From: JASJBU01 sp965372385
GTDB taxonomy: Bacteria > Pseudomonadota > Gammaproteobacteria > Chromatiales > Chromatiaceae
Length of the DNA stretch: 32,634 nt
Assembly: GCA_965372385.1 (NCBI GenBank)
Contig: CBDVCD010000011.1
Span: forward strand, 1 to 32,634
Direction of reading: 5' to 3'
The notes under the pieces are model-generated. The model had not been told where the DNA came from, searched no databases, and saw nothing but the letters and a program-made list of their open reading frames with translations. How positions within the stretch are numbered: position 1 is the stretch's first letter; each line of letters opens with the position of its first letter. Below are positions 24,514 through 32,596 of this stretch, piece after piece. The position numbers were made by a program, and so were the translations under genes.

Positions 24514-26603
24514 GGGTCAATTTTTCCTGATGATTGCAGTCTTGAAAGGTCGGCTACGCTGAGAAAGAGATTTTCCAGCTGATTCAAGAGGGCTAGCCGG
24601 TTGTGACGCAAGGCTTGATTATCGGTCATGACCATGACCTGATCAAAAAAGAGATCGACTGTCTCACTTAATCCTGCGAGTAATTGGAGCCCTTCGGTAT
24701 AGCTGCCTTTTGCAAACAGCGGGGCTACCATGGGGCTGTATTCAGCGACGGCCATTGCCAGTGCCTTTTCTGCCTCTTCCATTAATAAGTCACTATCAAC
24801 CTGGGCAGGGATAGCTTCATGGGTTTTCTTGAGGATGTTGCGTATTCGTTTGTTGGCTGCGGCCAGGCTTCCCGCTTCAGGTAGCTTGCGAAATTCCGAA
24901 ACTGCACGCACACGCCGATCGAAGTATGATGGGCGTGTGGGGTGACGCGCCATAATTGCATCTATTGAGTCCGCGGGGATGGATTGATCCGTGTAATAGG
25001 CCTTAAGTCGTTCCATCATATAATTGAATACCTCGTCAACCTGGGAGCTTGCATCTATCTGGCCTGACAAGCCATCAGCTGCCTGTTTAAGTAACAGTTC
25101 CAGGTCCAGATCAAGCGGCGTTTCAATCAGAATTCGCAAAACACCCAGGGCGGCCCGGCGCAAACCATACGGATCCTTGGCGCCCGTTGGTTTCTGACCA
25201 ATTGCAAAAATACCCATCAAGGTATCCAGTCGGTCGGCTATGGCCAGGGTTCTGCCGCAATCCGACTGGGGCAGCTGGTCGCCTGCATGCCGGGGCATGT
25301 AGACCTCCTCCATTGCCTGAGAGACCTGAGGTTCCTCATTCGATCGTTCCGCATAGTAACGTCCCATGATGCCCTGTAGGCTGGCGAATTCACCCACCAT
25401 CTGGCTCATCAGATCACATTTGCAGAGCCAGGCGGCCCGCATGGCCACCGATTTATCGAGACCAATCTGCTCAGCAATAGTGTCTGCCAGGGCGGCAATG
25501 CGTCCTGATTTGTCATGCAGCGTGCCAAGCTTGTCTTGAAACTTGATGGTCTTCAGACTCTCGATGTGATGTTCCAGCGGCTGTTTGAGGTCTTGTTCCC
25601 AGAAGAATGCGGCATCACTGAAGCGGGGGCGGATGACCCGTTCATTACCGCTACGGACCTGATCGAGGTCCTTACTGTCGATATTGCTGATGGTGATAAA
25701 GCGGGGCAGAAGTTCTCCATTTGCATCGACTACCGGAAAGTATTTTTGGTGGCCCTGCATGGCCTGAATCAGACATTCGGAGGGGATATCCAGAAAACGT
25801 TGATCGAAACTCCCAATTACCGCAACAGGCCACTCGTTGAGCGCGGTGACCTCATTGAGGAGGTTTGTCTCGATCACTGCCGTGGCGTCCTCCTGCTCGG
25901 CAATCTGTCTGGCATGCTGAGCGATCAGTTCCCTGCGCTCGTTGAAATCAGCGATGACATAACCTTTGTTCCGGAGTAATTTGGCGTAGTTACCGGGTTG
26001 ATCGATGCTGATCGTTTCAGGGTGGTGGAAGCGGTGTCCACGGGTCTTGCGACCTGTCTGAAGGCCCATGATCTTCCCTGGAATAACTTCGTTGCCAAAT
26101 AACAGCACGACCCAATGGACTGGGCGGACGAACTCCTCACTACGCGAACCCCAGCGCATGCGCTTGGGGATAGGCAGGCCAGCCAGGGATTTTTCGACGA
26201 TGTCGGGCACCAGGTCGGCGGTGTGGCGGCCTTTTTCTACTAGCCGATGGATCAACCAGGCGCCTTTTTTGGTTTCAGTTTTCTCCAGTTGGGAGACTTC
26301 AACACCACAGGATCGAGCGAACCCCTGAGCAGCCTTGGTGGGTTTGCCATCCGCATCATAGGCAGCCTGTAGGGACGGGCCTTTGCGTTCGATCTGTTTA
26401 TCCGCTTGTACGCTAGCCAAACCTTCAACCAGGACCGCAATACGACGTGGGGTAGCGAACGATTGGATGGTGTCTCTTTGCAGGCCGAGCTGTGCGAGTT
26501 GAGTATCTATACCCTGGCTGAAGGCCTCTGACAGGGTTGCAAGGGCCTTGGGCGGTAGTTCTTCTGTACCTATCTCTACCAGCAGGTCTTTTCGATCACT
26601 CAT
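24510..26603 (-). CDS. glyS: Glycyl-tRNA synthetase beta subunit
   Basis: Beta subunit of the bacterial alpha2beta2 glycyl-tRNA synthetase, which recognises tRNA(Gly). The 697-residue product (E. coli 689) starts with the family's LLVEIGTEELPPKAL and carries SFATPRRIAVLV, the PKRMRWG segment, and the HD-like and anticodon-binding regions in order. It overlaps glyQ by 8 bases. Confidence 0.97.
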   Translation of the reverse strand: MSDRKDLLVEIGTEELPPKALATLSEAFSQGIDTQLAQLGLQRDTIQSFATPRRIAVLVEGLASVQADKQIERKGPSLQAAYDADGKPTKAAQGFARSCGVEVSQLEKTETKKGAWLIHRLVEKGRHTADLVPDIVEKSLAGLPIPKRMRWGSRSEEFVRPVHWVVLLFGNEVIPGKIMGLQTGRKTRGHRFHHPETISIDQPGNYAKLLRNKGYVIADFNERRELIAQHARQIAEQEDATAVIETNLLNEVTALNEWPVAVIGSFDQRFLDIPSECLIQAMQGHQKYFPVVDANGELLPRFITISNIDSKDLDQVRSGNERVIRPRFSDAAFFWEQDLKQPLEHHIESLKTIKFQDKLGTLHDKSGRIAALADTIAEQIGLDKSVAMRAAWLCKCDLMSQMVGEFASLQGIMGRYYAERSNEEPQVSQAMEEVYMPRHAGDQLPQSDCGRTLAIADRLDTLMGIFAIGQKPTGAKDPYGLRRAALGVLRILIETPLDLDLELLLKQAADGLSGQIDASSQVDEVFNYMMERLKAYYTDQSIPADSIDAIMARHPTRPSYFDRRVRAVSEFRKLPEAGSLAAANKRIRNILKKTHEAIPAQVDSDLLMEEAEKALAMAVAEYSPMVAPLFAKGSYTEGLQLLAGLSETVDLFFDQVMVMTDNQALRHNRLALLNQLENLFLSVADLSRLQSSGKIDP

Positions 26604-27537
26604 TGACTGCTGCCTCCTGGCGGGTTTTCAGCATGGGGAAACCCAAGGCCTCGCGGCTATCGTAGTAGGCCTGGCCTACTGCCCTGGCGAGGGCGCGCAC
26701 GCGCAGAATATAGCGTTGCCGTTCAGTCACTGAAATGGCATGTCTAGCATCCAGCAGATTGAAGGTATGGGACGCTTTCAGCACCTGTTCATAGGCGGGT
26801 AGTGGCAGGCCCAGTTCGATCAGGCGCCGGCTTTCCGATTCGCAGGTATCGAACCAGGAGAAGAGGGAACTGACATCAGCCTGCTCAAAATTATAGATTG
26901 ACTGCTCTACTTCATTCTGATGGAACACGTCTCCATAGGTGACAGGCCCATCGGGTCCGATCGCCCAGATAAGATCATAGATACTTTCGACCCCCTGCAG
27001 ATACATGGCGATGCGTTCCAGACCGTAGGTGATCTCACCCGTGACCGGTCGGCAGTCAAGACCGCCTACCTGCTGGAAATAGGTGAACTGAGTGACCTCC
27101 ATGCCATTCAGCCAGACTTCCCAACCCAGACCCCAGGCACCCAGGGTCGGAGATTCCCAGTTATCCTCCACAAAACGGATATCGTGGATCAAAGGATCTA
27201 TGCCCAGTTCGCGCAGTGAATCGAGGTAGAACTCCTGGATCTCCATGGGCGAAGGCTTGAGTATCACCTGAAACTGGTAGTAGTGCTGCAAGCGATTGGG
27301 ATTCTCACCGTAGCGCCCATCCGTGGGACGGCGTGACGGTTGTACATAGGCACAGTTCCAGGGCTCAGGACCAATGGAGCGCAGAAAGGTCGCGGAGTGA
27401 AAGGTGCCGGCCCCCATCTCCATGTCATAGGGCTGGAGGATTACGCAGCCATGCTCGGCCCAATAGCTTTGCAGGGCGAAGATCAGCCCCTGGAAGGTTG
27501 CTACATCATATTTGCTGTTTTCAGAAGGTCGGTTCAC
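26596..27537 (-). CDS. glyQ: Glycyl-tRNA synthetase alpha subunit
   Basis: Catalytic alpha subunit of the tetrameric glycyl-tRNA synthetase. The 313-residue product matches E. coli GlyQ across its length, with FQGLIFALQSYWAEHGC, YVQPSRRPTDGRYGENPNR and the WEVWLNGMEVTQFTYFQQ block. The start is GTG at 27537, preceded by AGGA; no ATG lies nearby. It heads a five-gene operon of overlapping or closely spaced genes ending with the plsC-like gene. Confidence 0.97.
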   Translation of the reverse strand: MNRPSENSKYDVATFQGLIFALQSYWAEHGCVILQPYDMEMGAGTFHSATFLRSIGPEPWNCAYVQPSRRPTDGRYGENPNRLQHYYQFQVILKPSPMEIQEFYLDSLRELGIDPLIHDIRFVEDNWESPTLGAWGLGWEVWLNGMEVTQFTYFQQVGGLDCRPVTGEITYGLERIAMYLQGVESIYDLIWAIGPDGPVTYGDVFHQNEVEQSIYNFEQADVSSLFSWFDTCESESRRLIELGLPLPAYEQVLKASHTFNLLDARHAISVTERQRYILRVRALARAVGQAYYDSREALGFPMLKTRQEAAVNE

Positions 27538-27575
27538 GTCCCGATTCCTTTTTTAGTTAAGGATAAAACCGCGTG

Positions 27576-27604
27576 ATTATAGCGGTGCATCAATCCCATG
27601 GCTA
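27576..27604 (-). promoter_or_regulatory. Probable glyQ promoter
   Basis: On the minus strand a consensus -10 TATAAT (27581-27576) lies 17 bases from TAGCCA (27604-27599), a 4/6 match to the -35 consensus. It would start transcription about 30 bases before glyQ. On the plus strand, TATAAT at 27639-27644 may be the -10 of the divergent thiolase gene, but no good -35 accompanies it. Confidence 0.55.
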
Positions 27605-27676
27605 ACGGGTTAATGATGTGTGTTGAGCGGGATTTCCGTATAATTCAGCTACTTTTGACTTCAGACCTACTTGAAA

Positions 27677-28720
27677 ATGACCCAACAACGTAAAGCCGTT
27701 GCACTGATCTCCGGTGGCCTCGACTCGCTGCTTGCCGCCAAGGTGATGCAGGAACAGGGTATTCATGTGGAGGGCATCAATTTCTACACCGGGTTCTGTG
27801 TGGAGGGGCATACCCACGCCATTCGCAAGCAGGATCAGAAAAAGCCGAAGCGCAACAATGCCCTCTGGGTTGCCGAGCAACTGGGGATCAAGCTGCATAT
27901 TCTCGATATCGTTGAGGAATACAAGGATGTGGTGTTCAATCCAAAACACGGATATGGCGCCAACCTGAACCCCTGTCTCGATTGTAAGATCTTCATGGTG
28001 AAGAAGGCCCTGGAGTGGATCAGGCTGAAGGGTTTCGACTTCATCATCACCGGCGAGGTGATAGGCCAGCGACCCATGTCACAGCGTAAGCAGACCATGC
28101 CGGTGGTGGCGAATGAGTCGGGAGCAGAAGGACTTCTGCTGCGGCCATTGTGCGCAAGGAATCTGCCCGAAACCTTGCCGGAGCGGGAGGGCTGGGTGGA
28201 TCGCGACAGGCTCTATGACTTCAGTGGGCGTAGCCGCAAGCCGCAGATGGCCTTGGCCCAAGGATTCGGTTTTAAGGATTACGCCCAACCGGCCGGGGGC
28301 TGCTGCTTTCTCACGGATGCCCAGTACTCGGTCAAACTGGCCGATCTCTGGCGTGCGCGTGGCAGCAAACAGTACGAAATGGATGACATCATGCTGCTCA
28401 AGGTGGGTCGGCATCTGCGCCCTGCACCCCATTTCAAGCTCATCATCTCCCGCGAAGAGGGGGAGGGTAATTTTCTCCTGGGTTACCGGAAACAGTTCGC
28501 CAATATCCAAACCATCAGTCATGCGGGTCCCCTGACCCTGATCGACGGGGATGTGACTGAACAGGATATCACTCTCGCAGCCAGAGTGGTGGCCCGCTAC
28601 AGTCAGGGCCGGAACAGTGACCAGGTGGTTGTGGAGTTTACCGACCGGGAGGGTCACTGCCGTGAATTGTCGGTAACACCCTTGAAGCCCCATGAGATCC
28701 CCAAAGGGTGGCTCATTTGA
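27677..28720 (+). CDS. PP-loop tRNA thiolase-like protein with NFACT-R-like C-terminal region
   Basis: A 347-residue ATP pyrophosphatase of the MnmA/ThiI type. The PP-loop SGGLDS is at 12-17. A CxxC pair occurs in NPCLDCK (Cys100, Cys103), and the paired cysteines Cys209-Cys210 in GGCCFLTD fall where MnmA keeps its second catalytic cysteine (E. coli Cys102 and Cys199). The C-terminal part has LKVGRHLRPAPHFKLIISR (241-259), which resembles the NFACT-R (DUF814) RNA-binding motif. I infer RNA, probably tRNA, thiolation; target base unknown. The gene overlaps a TusA-like carrier. A TTG six bases upstream is an alternative start. Confidence 0.78.
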   Translation: MTQQRKAVALISGGLDSLLAAKVMQEQGIHVEGINFYTGFCVEGHTHAIRKQDQKKPKRNNALWVAEQLGIKLHILDIVEEYKDVVFNPKHGYGANLNPCLDCKIFMVKKALEWIRLKGFDFIITGEVIGQRPMSQRKQTMPVVANESGAEGLLLRPLCARNLPETLPEREGWVDRDRLYDFSGRSRKPQMALAQGFGFKDYAQPAGGCCFLTDAQYSVKLADLWRARGSKQYEMDDIMLLKVGRHLRPAPHFKLIISREEGEGNFLLGYRKQFANIQTISHAGPLTLIDGDVTEQDITLAARVVARYSQGRNSDQVVVEFTDREGHCRELSVTPLKPHEIPKGWLI

Positions 28721-28950
28721 GCCGCATTAAACTCGACTGCCGCAGGCTGCTTTGCCCGATGCCGGTTATCCGGGTGCAGAATCGGGTGGAGGAACTGGAA
28801 CCTGGAACCATGCTTGAGGCAGTATGTACCGATCCCGGTGTGCTTAACGATATCCCAGCCTGGTGTAGGATAAACGGCCACGGAGTGGTTGAGACCCGTT
28901 CTGAAATCGGTGAGTATGTTGTGGTGGTAGAGGTGGGTAAGCAGGAGTAG
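28717..28950 (+). CDS. TusA-like sulfur carrier protein
   Basis: A small TusA/SirA-family protein of 77 residues from the TTG at 28717. The sulfur-carrying cysteine is in the LLCPMPVI motif (Cys13), the family's CPxP signature. TTG overlaps the upstream stop as TTGA and has AAAGGG eight bases upstream; a GTG at 28708 would add three residues. Overlap with the PP-loop thiolase gene points to sulfur delivery to that enzyme, which is inference; TusA-like proteins elsewhere also act in sulfur oxidation and cofactor synthesis. Confidence 0.88.
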   Translation: MSRIKLDCRRLLCPMPVIRVQNRVEELEPGTMLEAVCTDPGVLNDIPAWCRINGHGVVETRSEIGEYVVVVEVGKQE

Positions 28951-28953
28951 AGC

Positions 28954-30105
28954 ATGGACCACCTGACCGAGATAAAAGAGACCCGTTATCGCTTGACACG
29001 CCAGGCCGCCCTGGTGGGTGCCGGGGTAAATCTCCTGCTGGCCCTGGTGAAGACCCTGTTCGGTGTACTGGGGCATTCCCAGTCGTTGCTGGCGGACGGT
29101 ATCCATTCCCTCTCCGACCTGCTCTCCGATGCGCTGGTCCTGTTCGCCGCCCGACATGCCAAGGAGGCCCCGGATGAAGAGCACCCCTATGGGCATGGAC
29201 GCTATGAAACCGCCGGCACCGTGGCGTTGGGCGCGTTTCTGATCCTGATCGGACTGGGTATCATCTGGGATGCCGGGGAACGGCTCTTCAGCCCGGAACA
29301 ACTGCTGCAGCCTGAGTCCTTTACCCTCTATATCGCCCTGTTCTCGATACTCGCTAACGAGGGGCTTTACCACTACACCCAGTATCTTGCCCGGCGCATC
29401 AAATCTAATCTGTTACGGGCCAATGCCTGGCATCATCGTAGCGATTCCATCTCCTCCGTTGTGGTGCTGGTGGGCATTGGAGGCACCATAGCGGGGTTGC
29501 CCTATCTGGATGCCATTGCCGCTGTCCTGGTCGGATTGATGATCGTGCACATCGGCTGGAACCTGGGCTGGGGCGCCATGCAGGAGCTGGTAGATGCCGG
29601 ACTGGAAGAGGAACAGGTCGAGGAGATCCGCTCCATCATCAGTTCGGTTTCCGGCGTTTCCAGCGCGCATATGCTGCGAACACGGAGAATGGGTGGTCAC
29701 GCCTCAGCGGATGTGCATGTACAGGTCGATTCCTGGTTGAGCGTTTCCGAAGGACACCGGATAGCTGAAGTGGTGCAGACGCGTTTGATCAATGAAGTCG
29801 AAATGCTCAGCGATGTAACCGTGCATATTGATCCTGAGGACGATGAGGAGGGGCCATCCTGTGCTGATCTGCCACTCAGGCGTCAGGCGGAATCCCTGCT
29901 TGATAAACACTGGAAGGAGATCGCCTGCTATGCCAGCAGACAGCGGGTTATCATGCACTATCTCTCGGGCCGGATCGATGTGGATCTTTACCTCCCGATG
30001 AGTTGCTTCGATTCCCATGAGCATGCCAGAGAACTACAGGGTGTCTTTCAAAAGGCAATCGACTCCTCGGATATATTCAGAAGGGTGCAAATCTGGTTTG
30101 GATAG
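28954..30105 (+). CDS. Cation diffusion facilitator family transporter
   Basis: A 383-residue divalent metal exporter of the CDF family. Six membrane segments are predicted in the first 215 residues. The metal site would be His51 and Asp55 in TM2 (DGIHSLSDLLSD) with His160 and Asp164 in TM5 (AWHHRSDSISS), an HD-HD arrangement more typical of zinc transporters than the DD-HD of FieF. HPYGHGRYE (77-85) is the conserved loop. A cytoplasmic CTD follows (about 215-285), plus an extra ~90-residue C-terminal region. It starts 3 bases after the TusA-like gene. Confidence 0.9.
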   Translation: MDHLTEIKETRYRLTRQAALVGAGVNLLLALVKTLFGVLGHSQSLLADGIHSLSDLLSDALVLFAARHAKEAPDEEHPYGHGRYETAGTVALGAFLILIGLGIIWDAGERLFSPEQLLQPESFTLYIALFSILANEGLYHYTQYLARRIKSNLLRANAWHHRSDSISSVVVLVGIGGTIAGLPYLDAIAAVLVGLMIVHIGWNLGWGAMQELVDAGLEEEQVEEIRSIISSVSGVSSAHMLRTRRMGGHASADVHVQVDSWLSVSEGHRIAEVVQTRLINEVEMLSDVTVHIDPEDDEEGPSCADLPLRRQAESLLDKHWKEIACYASRQRVIMHYLSGRIDVDLYLPMSCFDSHEHARELQGVFQKAIDSSDIFRRVQIWFG

Positions 30106-30149
30106 CACCATATTTGTGCGTATATAATTTTTGTGCACTATATTAGTGC
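30105..30149. promoter_or_regulatory. Two NtrC binding sites upstream of glnA
   Basis: GCACCATATTTGTGC (30105-30119) and GCACTATATTAGTGC (30135-30149) both fit GCAC-N7-GTGC, the core of the NtrC consensus, and match each other at 13 of 15 positions. They are about 30 bp apart, three helical turns, suiting cooperative binding. They lie roughly 200-250 bp upstream of the predicted sigma54 start of glnA, a usual enhancer distance. The first base of site 1 is the last base of the CDF gene's stop codon. Confidence 0.82.
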
Positions 30150-30326
30150 AATTCATACGCTTGCCATCTATCTTCGGCATTTTTATATACCTCAATCTCG
30201 CTGGTAACCGGTTGGTCCTGTAGCGATGGATGAAAGATTACTCCATGATTTTTCAGCAGATTTTTAACATGGAAAAGGTATATCAGGAGGGATTTTAGTC
30301 CTGGCCCAGGTTTATAACAGTTATCG

Positions 30327-30342
30327 TGGCATGAATAATGCT
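30327..30342 (+). promoter_or_regulatory. Probable sigma54 promoter of glnA
   Basis: TGGCATGAATAATGCT fits the -24/-12 consensus TGGCACG-N4-TTGCW with the invariant GG (30328-30329) and GC (30340-30341) exactly 10 bases apart. Predicted start is near 30354, leaving a leader of about 100 bases. Paired with the upstream NtrC sites this supports nitrogen-limited induction. Confidence 0.72.
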
Positions 30343-30399
30343 GATTAACCGGTTCTTGAAGTGTCTGGTATAGTTTCGCCGGCCGCAAAACCTTATTGG

Positions 30400-30422
30400 C
30401 AGCTGAAATCATATTTCAGCTG
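30400..30422 (+). repeat. 10-bp hairpin in the glnA leader
   Basis: CAGCTGAAAT (30400-30409) and ATTTCAGCTG (30413-30422) form a perfect 10-bp stem with a 3-base loop. It lies in the predicted leader RNA and ends 19 bases before the GGAG ribosome-binding site (30442-30445). No T-run follows, so it is not a terminator by itself. Confidence 0.7.
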
Positions 30423-30451
30423 ATGAATAACAACTCAGTTTGGAGATAACC

Positions 30452-31858
30452 ATGGCATCGAAAGCCCTGAAGATGATCAAAGATAATGACGTGAAGTTTG
30501 TCGACCTGCGCTTCACGGATACCCGCGGCAAGGAGCAGCATGTCACTTTGCCAGCCCACGAAGTCGGTGAGGACATGTTCAAAGACGGCAAGATGTTTGA
30601 TGGTTCCTCCATCGCTGGTTGGAAGGGCATCAATGAATCCGACATGATCCTGATGCCAGAGGATGCCACCTCGGTCATCGATCCCTTTGCTGACGAAAAT
30701 ACCCTGATCGTGCGCTGTGACATCCTCGAGCCCGCCACCATGCAAGGCTACGAGCGTGACCCTCGTTCCGTTGCCAAGCGCGCCGAGGCCTATCTGCAAT
30801 CCACCGGTATTGCGGATGTCGCCTACTTCGGTCCGGAGCCCGAATTCTTCGTGCTGGACGACGTGCGTTGGAGCACTGATATGAGTGGCTGCATGGTCAA
30901 GATCGATTCCGACGAGGCTGAATGGAACTCTGAGCGCGTCTACGAAGACGGCAATATCGGTCACCGTCCCGGTGTCAAGGGTGGCTACTTTCCGGTGCCC
31001 CCAGTTGATTCACTGCATGATCTGCGTGGCGCCATGTGCCTGGCCATGGAAGAGATGGGAGTACCGGTCGAGGTTCACCATCACGAGGTGGCAACCGCGG
31101 GTCAGTGTGAGATCGGCACCAGGTACAGCACCCTGGTGGAGCGTGCCGACTGGGTTCAGATCCAGAAATATGCTACCTGGAATGTAGCCCATGCCTATGG
31201 CAAGACCGCCACCTTCATGCCCAAGCCGATCGTCGGTGATAACGGTTCAGGTATGCATGTTCATATGTCATTGGGCAAAGGTGGTGAGAATATCTTTGCC
31301 GGTGATCAATATGGAGGTCTTTCAGAAAGCGCGCTCTACTACATTGGCGGTATCATCAAGCATGCACGTGCATTGAATGCCTTCACCAATGCCTCCACCA
31401 ACTCCTACAAGCGCTTGGTGCCCGGCTTCGAGGCCCCGGTCATGTTGGCTTACTCGGCCCGTAACCGCTCCGCCTCCATCCGTATCCCATGGGATTCCAA
31501 TCCTAAGGGGCGTCGTGTCGAGGTGCGTTTTCCGGATCCGACAGCCAATCCTTACCTGGCCTTCACTGCCATGATGATGGCCGGCCTGGACGGTATCCAG
31601 AATAAGATCCACCCTGGTGATGCGATGGACAAGGACCTGTACGATCTGCCGGCGGAAGAAGCAGCGAGTATTCCGACTGTCTGCCATAGCCTGGATATGG
31701 CGTTGGATGAACTCGATGCGGACCGTAGTTTCCTCACCGAAGGTGGTGTATTCACCGATGATCTGATCGACAGTTACATTGAACTGAAGATGGAAGAGGT
31801 GACCCGCATGCGTATGACCACCCATCCGGTGGAATTCGATATGTACTACAGTCTCTAA
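30452..31858 (+). CDS. glnA: Glutamine synthetase, type I
   Basis: Glutamine synthetase makes glutamine from glutamate, ammonia and ATP. The 468-residue product (E. coli 469) has the signature FDGSSIAGWKGINESDM, the ATP-binding KPIVGDNGSGMHVHMS, and the adenylylation-site Tyr in KDLYDLPAEE, so it is the GlnE-regulated beta subtype. I chose the ATG at 30452, with GGAG six bases upstream, over an upstream TTG. It appears controlled by NtrC and sigma54 and ends with a strong terminator. Confidence 0.98.
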   Translation: MASKALKMIKDNDVKFVDLRFTDTRGKEQHVTLPAHEVGEDMFKDGKMFDGSSIAGWKGINESDMILMPEDATSVIDPFADENTLIVRCDILEPATMQGYERDPRSVAKRAEAYLQSTGIADVAYFGPEPEFFVLDDVRWSTDMSGCMVKIDSDEAEWNSERVYEDGNIGHRPGVKGGYFPVPPVDSLHDLRGAMCLAMEEMGVPVEVHHHEVATAGQCEIGTRYSTLVERADWVQIQKYATWNVAHAYGKTATFMPKPIVGDNGSGMHVHMSLGKGGENIFAGDQYGGLSESALYYIGGIIKHARALNAFTNASTNSYKRLVPGFEAPVMLAYSARNRSASIRIPWDSNPKGRRVEVRFPDPTANPYLAFTAMMMAGLDGIQNKIHPGDAMDKDLYDLPAEEAASIPTVCHSLDMALDELDADRSFLTEGGVFTDDLIDSYIELKMEEVTRMRMTTHPVEFDMYYSL

Positions 31859-31878
31859 TAATCGCCAGCGAACTAACT

Positions 31879-31907
31879 CGCCCGCCGTACTTGGCGGGCG
31901 CTTTTTT
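31879..31907 (+). terminator. Rho-independent terminator of glnA
   Basis: CGCCCGCC (31879-31886) pairs with GGCGGGCG (31893-31900) across a 6-base loop, an 8-bp all-GC stem followed by CTTTTTT. It begins about 20 bases after the glnA stop. Confidence 0.95.
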
Positions 31908-32024
31908 CCTTTCTTCACCGCGGCTCTGTACCTCGCTCGAGCAAGTTAAGGTAAAAGAGCGCCCGGCATATTTTGCGAACTGCATCGCTTGTTCAAATAG
32001 AGTGGCCTGGTCTATCCTTGGCTC

Positions 32025-32546
32025 ATGCGTATCCTCATCTTCCTGTTTGTATTGCCCTTGGCGCTGCCATGCAGCGCAAAAGATATCTATAAGTCGACCG
32101 CTGATGACGGTATCGTGATCTATTCCGATACCTACAAGGAGGGAGCGGAAAGGATTAGGGTGCAGGGAGGCATGCCTGGTAGGCCTGCTAAAGCAGAAAC
32201 AGCTACGCACAATACATCCGAGACAAGTGATTCAGCAACAGAAGTAGGCTATGAATCATTCGAGATCGCCCAACCGGAAAATGAAGAGACCATTCGCAGC
32301 AATGAAGGCACGGTGACTGTTGGCTTGAACCTCAAGCCGGCCCTCTCTTCCGGCCATCTCATTCAGATCTATCTGAACGGAACAAAGCTTGCTTCTGACC
32401 TGACTAGCACGCAATTTACCCTGAATGAACTGAATCGGGGGACCCATTCACTGCAGGCCAAGGTGGTCGATGCCGAAGGCAAGTCGCGGATTTCCACCCA
32501 AGCAATAAACTTTCATCTTCGCAAAGCATCTATCATCAAACCCTGA
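32025..32546 (+). CDS. Exported DUF4124 domain protein
   Basis: A 173-residue protein with an N-terminal signal peptide (MRILIFLFVLPLALPCSA, cleavage expected near residue 18-19). The next segment, KDIYKSTADDGIVIYSDTYKEGAERIRV, fits the DUF4124 domain. A low-complexity Ala/Thr/Ser/Glu linker follows (about 50-85), then a beta-rich C-terminal region (about 88-168) with TVTVGLNLKPAL and GTHSLQAKVVD, resembling a bacterial Ig-like or fibronectin-like fold. It probably acts in the periplasm; its function is unknown. No promoter or good ribosome-binding site was seen in the 117 bases after the glnA terminator. Confidence 0.8.
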   Translation: MRILIFLFVLPLALPCSAKDIYKSTADDGIVIYSDTYKEGAERIRVQGGMPGRPAKAETATHNTSETSDSATEVGYESFEIAQPENEETIRSNEGTVTVGLNLKPALSSGHLIQIYLNGTKLASDLTSTQFTLNELNRGTHSLQAKVVDAEGKSRISTQAINFHLRKASIIKP

Positions 32547-32579
32547 TGATTTCATAACCTGCCCGCTTGCTAGCATGCC

Positions 32580-32596
32580 CGCACCATATTGGTGCG
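32580..32596. promoter_or_regulatory. Third NtrC-like site at the right edge (or small terminator hairpin)
   Basis: GCACCATATTGGTGC (32581-32595) is GCAC-N7-GTGC and matches the first glnA site at 14 of 15 positions. In enteric bacteria ntrB (glnL), next to glnA, carries an NtrC site, so ntrB may follow beyond the edge. A competing reading is a short terminator: CGCACC/GGTGCG is a 6-bp stem followed by CTTTT, 33 bases after the DUF4124 stop. Confidence 0.55.

Noticed and set aside
27568..27586. A small inverted repeat (ACCGC/GCGGT) before glyQ as a T-box or operator.
   Set aside because: It is only 5 bp, simply brackets the -10 hexamer, and T-box leaders are not expected in this lineage.
28079..29373. 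Long antisense open frames opposite the thiolase and CDF genes (204 and 239 residues).
   Set aside because: They are complements of well-supported genes, have no recognisable domain, and appear to reflect the GC-rich codon use of the sense genes.
32007..32023. A GG-N10-GC pattern before the DUF4124 gene as a second sigma54 promoter.
   Set aside because: The -12 element would lie just before the ATG, so transcription would begin inside the coding sequence, and the rest of the consensus is poor.
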